From assembly GCA_023078555.1 (NCBI GenBank), contig CM041197.1, forward strand, positions 8,030,842 to 8,094,841: a DNA stretch of 64,000 nucleotides. The letters run 5' to 3'. The notes below the pieces were generated by a model that saw only the letters and a program-made list of their open reading frames with translations, was not told where the DNA came from and made no database searches. This DNA is from Ulva prolifera. Taxonomy: Eukaryota; Chlorophyta; Ulvophyceae; Ulvales; Ulvaceae. Position 1 is the stretch's first letter; every line of letters begins with the position of its first letter. Of this stretch, positions 1 to 12,900 are shown in pieces. Made by a program: the position numbers and the translations under genes.

Positions 1-341
1 CACCGCTCCCCACTGGCCATGTGGCGCGCAGGCAGGTGATATCCAGTCGCATCGGCCCCCTGCTGCACACAGGACTGGGACCGACCCTGACACGCACCGC
101 CAAATCACGCAGGACTGTCTGGTAAAGGACAGTTTGTGTACATGGGCTCTGGCAGAACACGCCACGAGACCGTGAACCACTGCACCGAAGGCACGCCTAT
201 ATACCTGCGAAACAAGTACTACAGTGCCATGGTTGTACGTTCGTGCTTCTGTCTGTTTCGAAGATTGCGGAGACACGGATGAACAGCGGGTTTTGGCCGG
301 TTCTGGCCAGACCAGCAGGCACAGGGCGGGCTGGGGCGCAC

Positions 342-3300
342 CGTCGGCGTCGAGCACGACGTCGCAGGCGGCGTGCCGCGGCGCCTCGAAGCGGGCGTCG
401 AGCAGGAGGTCCTCCAGCAGCGAGCGCAGGCCGCGCGCGCCCGTGCCGCGCCGCCGGGCCTCGGCCGCGATGCTGCGCTGCGCGCCGTCCGTCACGGAGA
501 GGCGCGCCCCGTGCCGTGCGAGCAGCGCCTGGTACTGCCGCAGCACGGCGTTGCGGGGCTCCGTCATCGCCCGCACGAGCTCCTGCAGGCCAGCAGCGGC
601 TGCAGTGGGCGAGATGAGAGGAGCGATGCGGATGAGAGTAGCGATGCGGGGACGAAACGCGGTGGGCAAGCACAGCAGGCCACCGTCAACTTTCGTCCGC
701 TCTATCACGGAACCTTTTTGCATCTCCTGGCAAATCGCCACGTGTAGCCCCAACCTCATGTGATTTGTTTCTCACCATCGGTGAACGTCAAGGGCGGGTC
801 CGAGCCCCCCATGCCACAGCAGCGATACGGACGCGTGCCGCAGCCCACCACCGCTATTCAGGAAATGGCCGTACGCTGGCAATGATTCATCGATTGACTA
901 GATAGCGGGAGTGCTACCTGCTCGGCCAGAATCAATCCCCGTTCAAGCACCGCAGGCTCAGCCCACAGGCATGTGAGCGAGCCACTCGGCAGACAAGTAC
1001 GCGGGCGATGAGCACATCCAGTCGCCAGGAATGCACACACAGCAGGGCGCACCTCCTCTGTGAGGCTTGCGAGCGGCGCAACAGATGGGAAGCGCCCGAC
1101 AAACTCTGGAATCAGCCCAAAGCTGATCAGGTCCGAGGAATTGGTCTTCATCACCATCTCCGTCATCTCCGCGCCGCCACCTCCGCTACCCCGGGGCCCC
1201 CCTCGCAGGCCCCCCTCCACCTGCTCCGCCGCGCGCAGCGGCCGCGCAAACCCGAGCCCCGGCGCATGCACCCGGTCCGCCACGATGCGGCCAAGCCCAG
1301 TGAACGCCCCGGCCGCGATGAACAGAATGTTGCCGGTGTCTAGGGTGATGTTGCCGTCGCGGCCGCCGCCGGGGCCCCCGCCACCGCCGCCCGGGCCCCC
1401 CCGGCCCGGCACACCCGGCCCGCGCGCCGCGGGCACCGTCACCGACGCGCCCTCGACCAGCTTGAGCAGCGCCTGCTGGACGCCCTCACCACTGACGTCG
1501 CGGCTGGCGGAGCCGAGGGAGGTGGAGCGCCGCGCGATCTTGTCGATCTCGTCGATGAAGACGATGCCGCGCTGTGCGGCGGCGACGTCGTTGCCGGCGG
1601 CGCCGAGCAGCGCGGTGAGGATGCTCTCCACGTCATCGCCGACATACCCCGCCTGCAGTTGTAGGTATATGCATATGTACACTGGGATATCAATCAAGAT
1701 CCGCACGGATATGGGTGCAGGCATACGACATGTCAATTGGTGTGGGCACAGGCGGGGGGGGGGGAGGGGCACATAAATTCTGAACAGCGCGGATGTGCGA
1801 CACAGACGAACGGCTGCATGCCTCATTGCGGACCGGTGTCAGACCAACATGTTTCGCTTTGCGCATTTGCAGGCCTCATTGCGGACCGGTGTCAGACCAA
1901 CATGTTTCGCTTTGCGCATTTGCAGGCACGGCTGCGCCATGCGCTCCGAAGCTTATGGCTGTAGGTGGCGATCGAGGAATTCGCTCGCTTCCGCATGTGA
2001 TGAGTGATTACGAGCAGCACGCACGAATGCACACAAAAGGTTTTCATGCGTATGTCAGCCGCACCTGGGTGAGGGAGGTGGCGTCGACGATGGCGACGGG
2101 CACGCCGGCGATGCGGGCCATGGACTTTGCAAGCAGCGTCTTGCCGGAGCCCGTCGGGCCGACGAGCACGACGTTGCTCTTCTGGATCTCCACCTCGTCC
2201 TCCTTCCCGCCACCCCTGCATCGCGGCATCCCTGTCACGCGACCCCGCTCCATGGACAGCGTGCCGCATGGCGGAACGTGGGTTCCTTGTCAGGCTCCAA
2301 ACCCCCGCACTGAGCCGTGCAGGCATGCAGCGCAAATAGCATGAGCGCGCCCCCGCGCATACAGTGGAGAACGAGTGTGCAATACGCTTCATGCGTTGAC
2401 ACTGCTCATTGGCATCGGGGTACGTGATGATCACTGCTGAACGGACTCCACGCAAGAGTACCGTGTGGCCACCACACGCACGAGGGCGAAGCGGCCACCA
2501 TGGATGCGTCGTGAACTCGTGTAGCATGCATGTTGAGTGCAGAGTATACACACGGAAGCCGGCATGGAACCACATCACAGTGTGAACGATGCGAGCCAGA
2601 CACATGGCAAGATCGCTTCCGGCAGAACAGCATACGCACGTAATCGGTGCCAGTGATAGGCTGGACTCGGCAAGCAATGCAGGGCGAGGCAGGGCGCACC
2701 GCTCCTGCGGGGCGGGCGGCGCGCTCGGGCCGCCGTACTCACCCCCGCCGCCACCCACGACCGCAGCAGGCGGCAGCTCAGCAGCGGCTGAGAGCGGCAG
2801 TGAGGGGTCCGAGGCGATGCGGTCCGGGCCCACGCTGCGGGAGACGTACGGCCCGGAGCGCAGCGTACGGCCGCTGTGCAGGTCTGCGAGGGCCTCCCGC
2901 CGCTCGGCGGCCGCGACCTCCGCCGACCGGTTCCGCCGCACCGCCTCTGCGAGGCTGTCCATCTGCTTCTCTGCACGCACGGCGAGCGTCAAGCGCATGC
3001 GCCTTGACAGGCACTGCCACCGTCAAGCCGGTGATCGTCAAGCCGCACAGTAGGGCAGACACCCCACTGCTGACACACGCAACACTACACTCGATCATCC
3101 ACGTGCAAGTGCCCAACACTTCCAGCGTCGCTCTGTGCGGCTGGCAGCCACTGTATAAGTGGTGCAAACAGTTCAAGCGCCGCGAGGCGGTGGACAGAGT
3201 CAGCCCCCTGCGCCTGTTTGCGGTGCAGAGAGGGAGTTCTGTGTGCTGCCCATGCAAGGTGAGGCCACCGGGGGAGCACACGCTTGTCAGTGTAGTGCAG

Positions 3301-3492
3301 GCGCTGCACCTCCGCCGCGGCGGCGGATTGCCGCGGCGGGTCGGCGCCGCAGGCCGCGGTGCGCTGCATGTGCGAGAACAGCGCCACCGAGAGCACGCGC
3401 TTCGCGTGGTGCTGCCCGATGACGTCCTTGTCGAGCTCAGCCTTGATCTTGTGGGGCTGCAGGATCGCCGCGCCCGCGTGCCCGGAGATGCC
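342..3492 (-). CDS. CLPX: ClpX, ATP-dependent Clp protease ATPase subunit (partial model, spliced)
   Basis: AAA+ unfoldase that feeds substrates to ClpP in mitochondria or plastids. Exons read on the minus strand: 3492-3310 (or to 3282), 2970 or 2962-2743, 2231-2065, 1652-1053, 582-342. Exon 1 carries [18 protein letters not shown]. Exon 3 has Walker A (GPTGSGKT) and ends in DATSLTQ. Exon 4 opens with the pore loop (AGYVGDD) and holds Walker B (IVFIDEID), a glycine-rich insert, an LGF loop like the ClpP-binding IGF loop, and IPEFVGRFP. Exon 5 has [11 protein letters not shown] and sensor 2 ([11 protein letters not shown]). The junction between exons 1 and 2 has two phase-consistent solutions. 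The last donor (GTGCGC at 341) needs a further 3' exon, which I could not place; it may be short (an acceptor near 210 leads to an immediate stop) or lie past the window edge. No N-terminal zinc finger or targeting exon was found. The family call is secure; the ends are not. Confidence 0.88.
1820..1925. repeat. 53-bp tandem duplication inside a ClpX intron
   Basis: Two essentially perfect copies of a 53-bp unit lie side by side (1820-1872 and 1873-1925), each starting GCCTCATTGCGG and ending GCGCATTTGCAG. They lie in the intron between the Walker A exon and the pore-loop exon. Each unit ends in a sequence that looks like a 3' splice site (TTTGCAG). Confidence 0.9.
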
Positions 3493-6400
3493 CTGAACGG
3501 CCACGCTGCTGCAGTCAGCCCACGTATGCACGGATGCGCAGTGCTGTACCGCGATATGTGGCCTTGTGCGCATGGGGGCACAGGACCGCACTGCACTGCT
3601 GGGCTGCCTGCTAGAGTGCGGTGTGTCAGACTGCGATGTGCCGTGTAAAAAGGAGAGTGCACTGTGGTACGATGCTGAGGCCGGAGCGGCGAAGTTACTG
3701 CGCTGCATACAAGACACGTCGTAGCCCACCACAGTAGCGTAGCCGTTGAACAATCCCTGGTAGCTCCGGCTACTCCAGCCAACTGCTGTGCACTGTGTGG
3801 GCGCCGCATACGGGTGCGCCTGAAGCACACAGGCCCGGGTGGGGCCTGCATCGGTGGCCAGAAATGTGAGACTGGTCGACTGCTGATGGTTATTGGGCTG
3901 AAATTTCCATGCACCACGCCTCTACGAATGGCATTCTGGTAGGCTTGACAGACATACACGAGCTGTATTCATGACACTCAAGGGTGCTTTGTTGTGTGCG
4001 GCAGCGCTCTCGGGGTCCTTGGATCGCCCACCAGGCATCGCGTCTTGGCATGTTTGTAAACTGATACACGACGTTGGTCAGTGCTTCAGTGCCCTGAGAT
4101 GCAATGGCCCGTGCCCATGCACATTGTCCTTGTATCACGACACCACGCAGTGACCCAGCAGCACCAGCCACAGTGATGTTGGTGAATTTTGCAGCAGTCA
4201 CACTGACGCTGGGCCACACCGAAGGAGCATTGCAAGCACTTCAATGCCAATCAGGTCAATCGGCTGAGGTGACCTGGTGCTTCAGACTGTAGACAGCAAC
4301 AACAGTAAAGTCCCCTGTGGGACTTTACAACGTCTATGCATCTTTAGATTGAGAGCGGCGCATGCAGCGTGAAACATACTCTGCCTGATACCCGCCAGTC
4401 AGGCACAAAACAGAGACCCAATGGTGTCAGACGCCACACACAATGTAACGTTGAGGTGCAGATGCCTGGACTGCTGTTGACGTGCTTCAATCGATTTATG
4501 TTCGTCCCCGCGATCGATGCTATGAACATCAGGCAGTGTCAGCAGGAGAATGTCACCATGCACGTTGGATTACAGCAGCCTTGAATTACCTGGCCACATG
4601 AGACTGGCCGGCTGGGTACCTTGCGGTGAGCATGAGGTGATGGCAGCAATGTGTGTGTGTTCTGATGAGATCATGCTCATTTGACGCAAGTGACGACAGT
4701 ATGGGTCTGAACCTGGCTACTCGCTGACGTTTCGGTTCGGAAAGGCCTGAGCATTTGCAAAGCATGAAATCAGTACAGATGTGTTAGAGATGAGCGCTTT
4801 GTCGAGCCACGTACGTGCAGCAATGGACATTGTAGATGGCACAGCAGCTCGCATGACCGCACCGTTGGATCACCTGAAAATGGAGCCCCGCCATAGTGTG
4901 TAGATATCTCCGCATCTGTGTTCGTGGTACTACAACTTGTTTCTGCTTGGTAGCTTGGAACTGTGGACGTTGCTGCACCCGACGCAGGGCCGCTCAGGTT
5001 CTGGCCATGCTTCCATGCCCAACTGGACGGTCTAGCACCTTGAGAAGACGCCGCCATGCGAATTTTCAACAAGGATGCCCGTACTTCCCTGTCTGATAGA
5101 ACCTGATATGTCTGCACAGGTTGGCAGAGGGTTGGTGGATCATATACGGACAGGAACCGGCCACCTTGAGCCGCTACAGACTTGCGTTATATCCACATTC
5201 ACAATCATGTGGGAGTAGAGAGACCCTACATTGCAGGCTTTGCAGAAGTACGGGTATCTGCCTTTGCTTGACTCCGTGTCTCTGCGTGACTGCAGAGAGA
5301 ATGAGAGTGAGTATATAAAATAGATGCAACGAGCGGTACAGAGACAAGTCAATAATTGCCTTACCGCTGCTTGCATCCGTGTTGCTGGAGGCTCTGACGG
5401 GACTGCGTCCATGATCGCATTGCGCCAGCAAGGGCACTGCAAAGCCGCCGGTTGCGACATCCCGCTACCCAAAACATCTGCAGATTCCTACAGGGGGCAG
5501 TTCAGCTGAGCAGCAGGGGCAACGTTGCCGGCGTGTCACCGGGATCACCTACAGGATTGCGAAGCGATGGAGAAGTGCCAACCTGGGATGGTGGGACTGC
5601 ACTAGAAAAAGCCACAGCCCTCTGATTCAAGAACACGGGTATTACATCGTTTGTGCTACATAGAAGAGCACGTGCCCGTGCTAAGCTCATGGCGTAGCCA
5701 GCATGCAAACGTGGACCCCGCTTCCTTTCGCCGGCCCGGATTTTCTTCGAAAGCGTGCCGGCGTTCACAACGGTGGCCCTTCTAAGATGGCACTGCCGTG
5801 GCAGGACCCGGCATGACTGTAGATGATGCCCCGTCGTTGGCAAGGCCACGTGTATCAGGGCGATGGGCAGCGCACCTACGCACTCACGCCATGCATGCCG
5901 TGTAGCTGCTGACCAGTCGACAGTGGAGGTCCACAGATCACCAACGATTTCTGCTTTGTCACACACATCGACAACACCTTGCTTGCTTGCAAGGTGAACA
6001 TCCTATGCAATATCCATTTACCTCGTCCAGAAGTGGGTTTGCACGCTTTTCGCACACAACAAACTCGTCTCTAGTTTGTGATGTGTCTGGGCTTGGCTTG
6101 CACACTGGCCAATTTGCCACCACATGTGAACAAAGAACAGCCAGTCTGAAGAAGTTGGGTGAAGGTGAAGCACCTGGAAACTAATGCTCGACATCCGTCG
6201 CAGCTCTTCAGTTTTTATGTACACTATTATTCATACTTTGGCGTCTCAAAAATGCCTGCCAGAATTGTGCCACATAATGTCATGCTATGTTCACGCAGAT
6301 CATGATTGAAAGCATTGATGACGCAGTTGAAGCACTGGAAAGTTACTCTTGCTTTGGCTCCACCAGCGTGGGCACTGACTTTGACTCGGGTACTGCTCAT

Positions 6401-9400
6401 GTGCTCATCCACCTCTGAATACGTCAAGGAGAAGGCTTGTCCCGAAACATATCTGACATCGCACACTAAAGGCTTATTTGAACGATCCTACATGCTATTC
6501 CTGTCTCATCTACGGTCAGTCGATACTCGACCTTGCCCGTCAAGCCGCGGCCCAACAGGCGCCTCGCTTCCATTCCGGGAGCCCTTTCGTGGTTCATTTT
6601 GAATGCAGCGCAGTCCGCAAATCTCTTTGTTGTCGGACGTCACTCAATGTGACTCGCGCAGTCAAAAACATCTCGAGGGCGATGCTTCGCCCTCGGCCTG
6701 CTCCCGCAGCACACGCGCGAGATGGGCGTCACCAAGGATACAGTCCATCCCATCTTGCCAAATTCCCATCAAAGCTACTACTTTGAGGCTCGTATATTGA
6801 AGGTGGGAAGGTTTTGCTTGAGAACGCCTCGATGTCAGGAGCGAGGCCATTAACAGGCCGCTCAACACGCTGTGCGGACCACTGGCCTGTCGTACAGAAG
6901 CTCCACGCCTGCTGAATGAATGGCCGTATTGAATCAGCTGCTGCTGCATTCGCTGCAGCTGTCGATAGCGCAACTGAACCACCCGGCACCGGCGAAGACT
7001 GAGCTGCACAAGCAGCTACATAGCCCGTCGCTGGGGAGGTGCACAACATCTGAAAACAATTCAAAGTCGGCGATTGCGAAGCGTATGCCAGAGGTTGCCT
7101 GGACTCCATATGAGCCCATCTTTCACCTGCACATATTGAATAGTAAGACGCTGGGCAAACGACATCACGGCATTCTTTGACGCATGAACTGGAGCATGAA
7201 TTACGCCACCGCATGAGCCATCGCTAGAGCGCAAAGCATGCTACAATTAAAATTCATGCGAGCTAATGATACGATAATTACCTGTCCTGATACCAACGGC
7301 GCATTCTCCGGTGCGGAACGCGAGGACTGACAGTTCACCACGGCGAGACTGCCCACGCAAGCTGGCGGAGAGGTTCAACATGCCGTACAATATTGTTGAA
7401 AAGGCGTCAAGCCGTGCTACAAGAATTGTACCCAGCCCTGCCGCCTGTCAATGAAGGCGTGCTGTTGAACGAATGTCAGGACGCCGTGGAGTGAAATCAA
7501 GATAAAGCCCACAGTCGACTCGAAACACGTTTGAAAATATGTGCATCCCATGACTGACACAGCCTGAATATGTATCCATGCCAAGCGACAAGGCCTCAAG
7601 TTGATGCTCCTCGCACTACCTCGTTGCGCGGGCGCATGTTCTCAACGAACAAATTTCGGACGCGCCATGGCGGGTCCATCATGACTGTGAGCATCTGCGT
7701 CCAAAGTACACGTGGCATGTCCACGTCACATGGTGTGAGTCACGCGAACACCACCTACGCCACAAACACGCTGGATGATGCCAACTTAATATATCTCGGG
7801 ACCATGGCGCCAGCACGGCATATACATTGCGTGAGAGCGGATGCTGATGGTGATACGGGCAGTCGAGCGCGATTCAGTACATGAAAAAATAAAAGTGACA
7901 CACAACTGAGGGTGCGTTGGAGTGGCGCGACGGTTGATATGCGGTATCTCAGAGATACGAGGCGGATGCGTCAGCTGCAGGCCGCACAACGCACTTGAGT
8001 TTGCTCAGCAAGCCGCCTCGAACGCACCAGGCTGACTGGGAGCAACACGTACGTCTGCTGATGAAAGGTATGTGTGCTCAATTCTCTGCTTACAGGCCCG
8101 GGACAAGCTAGCGGATTTCATCACTCAAAACCTCCATCAGCTACTAGCATGACATGTTGGTGTACTTACAACACGCAGGCTGAGAGCGAGCACCCGACCA
8201 TGAACAAGGCAAAAAGCGCACCAATCCGACATCTGGGAATCATTCTGCCGACTGGCGGAGTCCAATCGCCCTGTCTTGAAGACGGCGCCTGTGTGTGCCT
8301 GCTGTACGCTCGTACGGACGGTTTAACGATCGAAGTCTAAGGGTTCAGCCGCTAAAAATACAGTCTAGACTTGTATCTTGTCATCTGCGGCGCCAGATCC
8401 GATGCAGAATTGATGTACAGGTTTGCTTCAGCACTGGTTCGTAGCAGAGTGCCAGCGATCGCGAGGCGTTAATTTCCGGCTCGCACACGTTCAGAGATCA
8501 GATACACATCATCTCGCTGATGTTTATCGTCAAGTACATTGCTGCGCCCCGCACCCGCGGCTCCCAGGCTCGAGTGAGTCGCGACATACGCAAACTCGAA
8601 CAACCGGCGACACTTCAAGCCACAGCTTGTTCGTAAGCCACCGAGTGCAAACCATCCAACAAGTGGGTTGTATGAGAACTCAGCACCACGGCCGTGTAGG
8701 AACAACTCAATACCCAAATCTGCCATCGTGTTTCATCTGATAGCCTAGCAGGATCAGAATTAGTAGCGCGGGGGCTGTCTTAAGCCTGTGCGACAGCCGC
8801 GCTTCCCGTCAGCATAATAAAAAACCCCAAGGCGATGATCAGATCAATTTCATAAAAATAATTGGGAGGGGCGGTCTGATAGCGTACGACCTGGAACACA
8901 TCTGTGGAGCTTGTGCGTAGCCTTTTGTCGCCTTCTTCATTGGCAGGTCCAGTTCTGCTATGTCATTTATCTGCTTTGATGTTCTGCCACACATTGGCTA
9001 GCGCACTTTTTCTGACATGTTCGTTCGGTCCTGAATTTTGTTCTCCATACCCGTGCCCAAGCCAAAAGCTGGGTAGCCTTGCTCGCTTGAAGGGCGTGTG
9101 CACTCCGCCAATCATCACTGACTGAAAAGCCATGCTAAGGCTCATCTGACCGATTGCGACCAGTGTGTCGAAGCTGTATTGAACGTGATACTACGCCTGC
9201 ACGATACCTGCCGAGCAGTTGCATCCTTGCTGCAGTCAGTGTTGCAGAGCAAGCTGAACACACTGCAACACACGATAATTGAATAGCATCATCACTGTAG
9301 CTTGATTCGACCTCAGTTGTCCATTTTGTGCGGATGCATGTTTATTCTGCCATGTTAACCACAACATCGTGAAGTAGACTTTCAGGACATCCAATAGATT

Positions 9401-9964
9401 GCGCCGCTGAACAGCCAAGCCGAAGTAGATCGAGCTGTACCCAATTTACAAAAATATATCAGTCTGAAGTTCACAATAGACGTGATGGTCATGAAAAGCA
9501 CCACATGCAATACAAGCTCATCAGGCAACACCGCTGTATTGTGTGACCTCTGGCCCCTGTCCAGCAGTGTCAGGACTGCACTGGGCATTCCGTAGTACAA
9601 GCCCTCGCAGAGCATGTGTGCTGCTTTCGGCTGCAAAAACTGGCCTGTCCGCGGATGGCACATCTTGTTGTCGTGTGGCAGTGAGGTGCCATGCACACAC
9701 ACACGACATGCCCATGACAACACCCCAGGCGCACAAGACATCCCGCGCGGGTCCATGCCTCCTGCGACCTCTCTCCCTTGCGCCCGCCAGCAATACGGCA
9801 GTCCTTCATGCATGGCCATCATACGGCGCTCCCCACCACGCACACCAATCGCACGTCCCCGCCTCAGCCAGTCGTCCCCGCCATTCCTCGCTCTGTCACA
9901 CACATCCCGAGCCTGCCACGTCAAGAGCTAATGCACACGCCCCGTGCTGTAGCCGCGCAGCGTC
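3493..9964. other. 6.5-kb stretch with no recognisable gene
   Basis: GC content is clearly lower than in the flanking exons and open frames are short (mostly under 130 codons). I recognise no domain on either strand. The 5' exons of ClpX (minus strand) should lie somewhere here. A weak candidate exon on the minus strand ends near 6890 and starts near 7050, after an acceptor ending TTTTCAG. It reads as an Ala/Ser-rich segment without a known motif. A TATATAAA box at about 5312-5319 is not followed by a convincing gene. Confidence 0.5.
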
Positions 9965-12900
9965 TCAGGACTGCACAGCAGCAGGCACGCCAGGGTGCTC
10001 GGGGTCGGGGATCTTGGCCCAGTTCTTGTCGTACGCCAGCAGCTCCTCGTCGGAGAGCAGGCAGACGTCAAGGGCGGCCTCGATGGCGGGCTGGTCCATG
10101 CCGATGCCGATGAAGACGATCTCCTGGCGCCGGTCGCCGTACTTCACGACAAAGTCTGCGAGGATCGAGGCGCGCTGCTTAGGGTCCATCGGCCATTCCT
10201 CGTCCTCCACTGCCGCCCACCAGTCGCCCTCGTCCCTGCACGGCACCAGCGACCTCATTGCGCTCTGATTTTGAGTGTCAGAGTGATAATAATATTAATT
10301 GCACAATTCATGACAGGGAAGCCTTCCCATGACGTGGAGGTTGCTGCTTCACAACGCCTTCGTCCTGAGGCGGCCGATACGTGGCGCCCTCGTGTACGAA
10401 CACGTCACACATGGCAAGGCTAGGAATTGCACGAATCTGGTCGGTACGTGAACGCAATGTACCAGTAGTCCAGTATGGGGCCACCCAGCGACGTAGCTTC
10501 ATGGCGGCGGCACCCCCCCAGGCACAGCCATGTGAAGACTGAAAGCACGGCTGCTCATCGGTGGCACTGGTGATGCACAGGTGGTGATGGTGCATGCGAA
10601 TTTGCAAGCGATTGCGCATGGGCCTGGCGCAACGCATGGCCGCCGCTTCGCACTAGGCGCACATCACAGAGGTGTGCGTCCGAATGAGTCCACTTTCCCA
10701 TGCATGAAGGCGACACGCCAGTGCTGCACAACCCTGTCCTCAGGTGGTGGCACAGCACTGGCTCGCGCAGCCAGAAAGACTACATGGATTCGCCAAGAGG
10801 CGTCTGTCACAGCTGACCGGAAACACTGGCTACAGTAACGGCCGCAAGCAGCGCGCGAGGCAGCAGCACGGGTGTGACTGCATGGTGAGTGCCAGGCGCG
10901 CCGCTGACAACTGACACGCAACACAGGCCACGACTGACGCCTATCCCGTGAGCAACATCATCAACGCTTATTCGCAAACAGTTTCGTCCCGTCAAACCCG
11001 CCACACCACGAAACAGCTCCACACCCCCACTCAACCGCCCGCAGCAGTCACCGCCCTGAGCAACAGGCAGCCGCCCGCACGCACCGCATCTCAAAGTGCT
11101 GTCCGGCGTGGCTCCAGTAGTACGCCGACGCGTGGCCGTGCGCGAGCCACGCGAAGCCCTTCGAGCGCATGACTGTCTTGATCGGGGACTCGTTCTCCGC
11201 GGCGGCGCCGGGGTCCACCTCCGCGTTGCTCGACACCGGCATCCACCGCAGCACCGTCTCCCGCAGCCGCTGCGGGTGGAACGGCCGGCGGCGGCTGTAT
11301 ACAAACGTCGAGATGCCAAATCTGCACGCACGCCGGGCTGTCAGTGCTCCGGTTGGGGGGTTTCCACGGTCGCTGTATGGCGGTGGGTTGTTCACAGTTG
11401 CCTGCTCAGGGTTAGTGTTTTTGGTGTGCATGCATGTGTTCGGGTCGAGTGCTTTAGGTTGCAACGTGTTGGAGCCTGCTTCGGTGATCTGCCCTGCAAC
11501 GGCCTGAGCTCTTGCAATATGCCCAAAGCTGCACGCGCGCCTCACATCCAGCAACATGCAGTAACATCACCCTTGCAGCATCCTGTCTGCAGGGAGTGAA
11601 GCGGAAGAGATGGATGCCCTGACCACCACGCTGCGCAACGCCACAGCTACCCCGGGATGACGCTTGTGCATACACGCCGAATTCCCACCCAGACACAACA
11701 AAGACAGCATCGTGCCCAATAAAAATCATTGGTGCGCAGGGGGCCAGGGGGCCGTGATATGGTGGACGAATCACCACGGGATGGCGTCCAGGCCACAGCC
11801 GCAGTCTGGCAGCAAACAAAATTCGCGAGACGGAGTGATGTCGTCCGCGGTTGCATTGTGGGTGTGCCTGAACCCGCCTTACTAGGGTACAGGAGCAGGC
11901 AATAATGCCACGCACACGCGTTGTGGCGTGCATCACAAGTCGCTGGAGACAGAGGTGTGCAGGTCTTACCGGCACCACAGTGATGACTTGGTAATATGAG
12001 CTTTATCACACCAGATTGCTACAGTCGCCTGAGCTTCGTCAGCGCTGTGCTGCCATGTGAAATAGAGATGGAGGACAAGCATTTACCCACACGGACGCAG
12101 GCTGATCAGAGCGGGAGAGCACCTCGTCTCGGCGGTCGTCTTCTTGGCCTCCCCGTGGTCATGGTTGCAGACTTCTCCTGGCGCATGGTTGTGTCCGCAG
12201 TCTTCTCCATGAACGTGATGCTCGTGTCCGTGCGAGTGATCATGGGAGTGGTGGTGGTCATGATCATGGTCGTGGCCATGGTGGTGGCCGTGGTCATGTT
12301 TGTGGCCGTCTTTATGGTCATGGTCATGATCGTGGCCGTGTTTGTGGCCGTCTTTGTGGTCATGGTCATGATCGTGGTCGTGTTTGTGGCCATGATCGTG
12401 GTCATGTTTGTGGTCATGATCGTGGTCGTGACCATGGTCATGTCCGTGCGTGGCTGCCTCTTCCGCTTTCTCTTTCTCGATCCGTGCGATCTTGGCTTTA
12501 GAGGATGCCACGTAGCCCCGGTGCTGCCCCTCTGTGTTGAGAGCAGCAAGTAGCGCCTTCGCGTCGGGGCCGAACAGCTCGTCTAGATCAGCCTGCAGCA
12601 CAAGGCTCAGCTGTAGGGGAAGATGATCACAATGCATCAACGAGCGCATGCCCTGTTGTGCACCATTCTTGAGCACCAGCACACAGCCAGCCACTCTTGA
12701 GCACCAGGACACAACCTCCCGCCACAGCCCACAGGGCAAGGCCACCGAAGCGCCAAGGCCACTGCAAGCCCGCCTGCACGCCCAGAAGGCACACAGAACT
12801 GCAGGCACCTACACCATTGTTGGGTCTTGCAGAAATGGCCAGGCTGCCAAGGAAAAATATTCAAAAAATCAATGCTGAATACTCTAACAAGCTCTATGTG

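Noticed and set aside
2647..3648. 333-codon plus-strand frame
   Set aside because: Overlaps two ClpX exons on the other strand; compositionally a GC-rich shadow with no domain.
5312..5506. TATATAAA box followed closely by a 61-codon frame
   Set aside because: The ATG is only about 5-10 bp after the box, too near for a normal transcript start, and the frame has no recognisable content.
11996..12553. 185-codon plus-strand frame rich in Val and Met, resembling a membrane protein
   Set aside because: It is the exact antisense of the His-Asp repeat exon: CAT/GAC codons read backwards give ATG/GTC. The minus-strand exon has conserved neighbours and matching phases.
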